Source: Pseudomonas sp. LS-2
Lineage (GTDB): Bacteria; Pseudomonadota; Gammaproteobacteria; Pseudomonadales; Pseudomonadaceae
NCBI RefSeq assembly: GCF_003605735.1
Contig: NZ_QXTJ01000045.1
Location: forward strand, 1 to 64,000
DNA: 64,000 bases
Direction of reading: 5' to 3'
Shown: positions 63,109-64,000 of the stretch, piece after piece
Numbering within the stretch: the first letter of the stretch is position 1
Layout: each line of letters begins with the position of its first letter
Position numbers and translations under genes: made by a program
Notes under the pieces: generated by a model
The model's input: the letters and a program-made list of their open reading frames with translations, nothing else
What the model was told of the DNA's origin: nothing
The model's database searches: none

Positions 63109-64000
63109 CCGAGCAGACCGTCCGCCTGGAGCAGCGTCTCCAGGCATTGCTCCTGAATGTTGTAGAACGTCTTCAGCTCCTGAATCTTCGCCAATAGCTC
63201 AGTCGGGTCCGTTGGCGATGCGCGTTTAACCGCCAGGATCATCTTGTTCTTGTTGGTGTGTTCCAGCGAAATGAACTCGAAAACCTTGGTTTCGTAACCG
63301 CAGGCTTCCAGCAGCAAGGCGCGCAAGGCGTCAGTGACCATTTCCGCCTGCTGCCCCATGTGCAGACCGTATTGCAGCATGGGCTTGAGCAACGTCGGGC
63401 TCTGGATCTGCAGGCGGATCTGCTTGTGGCAGCACGGCGAGCACATGATGATCGACGCGCCCGAGCGAATGCCGGTGTGAATCGCGTAATCGGTGGCGAT
63501 GTCGCAGGCATGCAGCGCGATCATGACGTCCAGCTCACTTGGCGCCACGGAGCGCACGTCGCCGCATTTGAACACCAGCCCCGGATGCTCTAGCCGTGCC
63601 GCCGCGTTATTGCACAAGGTCACCATGTCTTCACGAAGCTCAACGCCGGTCACATTGCCTTCGGCCTGCAAGGTGTTACGCAGGTAATCGTGAATCGCGA
63701 ACGTCAGGTAGCCCTTGCCCGACCCGAAGTCGGCGACTGTCACCGGTTGGTCGAGCTTGATCGGCGAAGTCGTCAACGCGTGGGAGAACACCTCGATGAA
63801 CTTGTTGATCTGCTTCCATTTGCGCGACATGGCCGGGATCAGCTCATGTTGCTTGTTGGTCACGCCCAGATCCGTGAGGAACGGGCGGCTCAGCTCCAGA
63901 TAGCGTTTTTTCTCCCGATCATGCTCGGCGCAAGGCGCTTCACGTTGTTGTCGGGATTTGTTGCGGAACAGCGTGCTCTTGCCCTTTTTGCTGAACTCCA
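63105..64000 (-). CDS. class I SAM-dependent methyltransferase, N-terminus beyond the window
   Basis: Open frame that runs off the right edge, so only the last 297 residues or so are seen. The SAM-binding motif VADFGSGKGYLTFAIHDYL and GVELREDMVTLCN are followed by IALHACDIATDYAIHTG and the Cys-containing MCSPCCHKQIR box, which together suggest a nucleic acid or tRNA methyltransferase of the Trm13-like/COG2813-related kind. Upstream of the first recognisable domain the frame stays open with basic sequence (KKGKSTLFRNKSRQQREA). A GTG at 63863 could start a shorter form but conserved sequence continues before it. Confidence 0.75.
   Translation of the reverse strand, partial: EFSKKGKSTLFRNKSRQQREAPCAEHDREKKRYLELSRPFLTDLGVTNKQHELIPAMSRKWKQINKFIEVFSHALTTSPIKLDQPVTVADFGSGKGYLTFAIHDYLRNTLQAEGNVTGVELREDMVTLCNNAAARLEHPGLVFKCGDVRSVAPSELDVMIALHACDIATDYAIHTGIRSGASIIMCSPCCHKQIRLQIQSPTLLKPMLQYGLHMGQQAEMVTDALRALLLEACGYETKVFEFISLEHTNKNKMILAVKRASPTDPTELLAKIQELKTFYNIQEQCLETLLQADGLLG

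Overview
The window is a stretch of Pseudomonas chromosome, most likely from the fluorescens/syringae lineage. The evidence is the high-GC codon use throughout, the gene order nadB / algU-mucA-mucB-mucD-lepA-lepB-DUF4845-rnc-era-recO-pdxJ, the absence of mucC between mucB and mucD, the oprB-gcd pair, a second Lon of the AsrA type, and many REP palindromes of the GTAGCAG-CCGGCTTGCCGGC type. No insertion sequence, phage or CRISPR array is visible. All species-level statements are inference.

Layout. 1-6.3 kb: a divergent class A PBP, a nickel-type PadR regulator (YqjI-like) with its own 22-bp palindromic operator and a ferric-siderophore reductase, then two small genes (Pr6Pr membrane protein, VF530 protein). 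6.4-10.4 kb: OprB porin and PQQ glucose dehydrogenase, closed by a strong terminator. 10.5-14.8 kb: a tight minus-strand cluster of a cupredoxin, a membrane EAL protein with a degenerate GGDEF, a DUF3034 protein and a lipidated truncated hemoglobin; this looks like a periplasmic redox or gas-sensing unit without a described function. 15-20 kb: Lon/AsrA, a chagasin-like protease inhibitor and cmoA-cmoB. 20-30.5 kb: the conserved minus-strand housekeeping and envelope-stress block, led by an AlgU-type promoter in front of algU. 30.9-35.3 kb: nadB converging on sdhE-ygfX, then ygfZ and an HDOD gene. 35.4-42 kb: a tricarboxylate uptake locus (tctDE divergent from tctCBA plus an AbrB-type permease) with four 11-bp-phased direct repeats as the likely TctD operator. 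42-45 kb: ung, an enoyl-CoA hydratase family gene and a Gly/Tyr-rich lipoprotein.

45.0-53.2 kb is the most informative part: a guanidine assimilation operon. A sigma-54-type promoter (GG and GC 10 nt apart) with an NtrC-like dyad about 100 bp upstream leads into a guanidine-I (ykkC) riboswitch. In that riboswitch an 11-nt aptamer segment is perfectly complementary to the Shine-Dalgarno region of the first gene. Downstream are an ABC transporter (SBP, permease, ATPase), the two DUF1989 carboxyguanidine deiminase subunits, and a 1231-residue biotin-dependent carboxylase. The carboxylase gene carries three REP sequences inside its reading frame; they are translated as an extra linker of about 55 residues between two domains. 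No allophanate hydrolase gene follows.

53.4-64 kb is a more mixed region: a GGEEF diguanylate cyclase with a CWC mini-protein, an RsuA-type pseudouridine synthase, an orphan rhlA, tRNA-Gly(CCC) followed by an acyltransferase and small lineage-specific genes, a DUF4917 protein with SIR2-like motifs, an EamA transporter, and a methyltransferase cut by the right edge.
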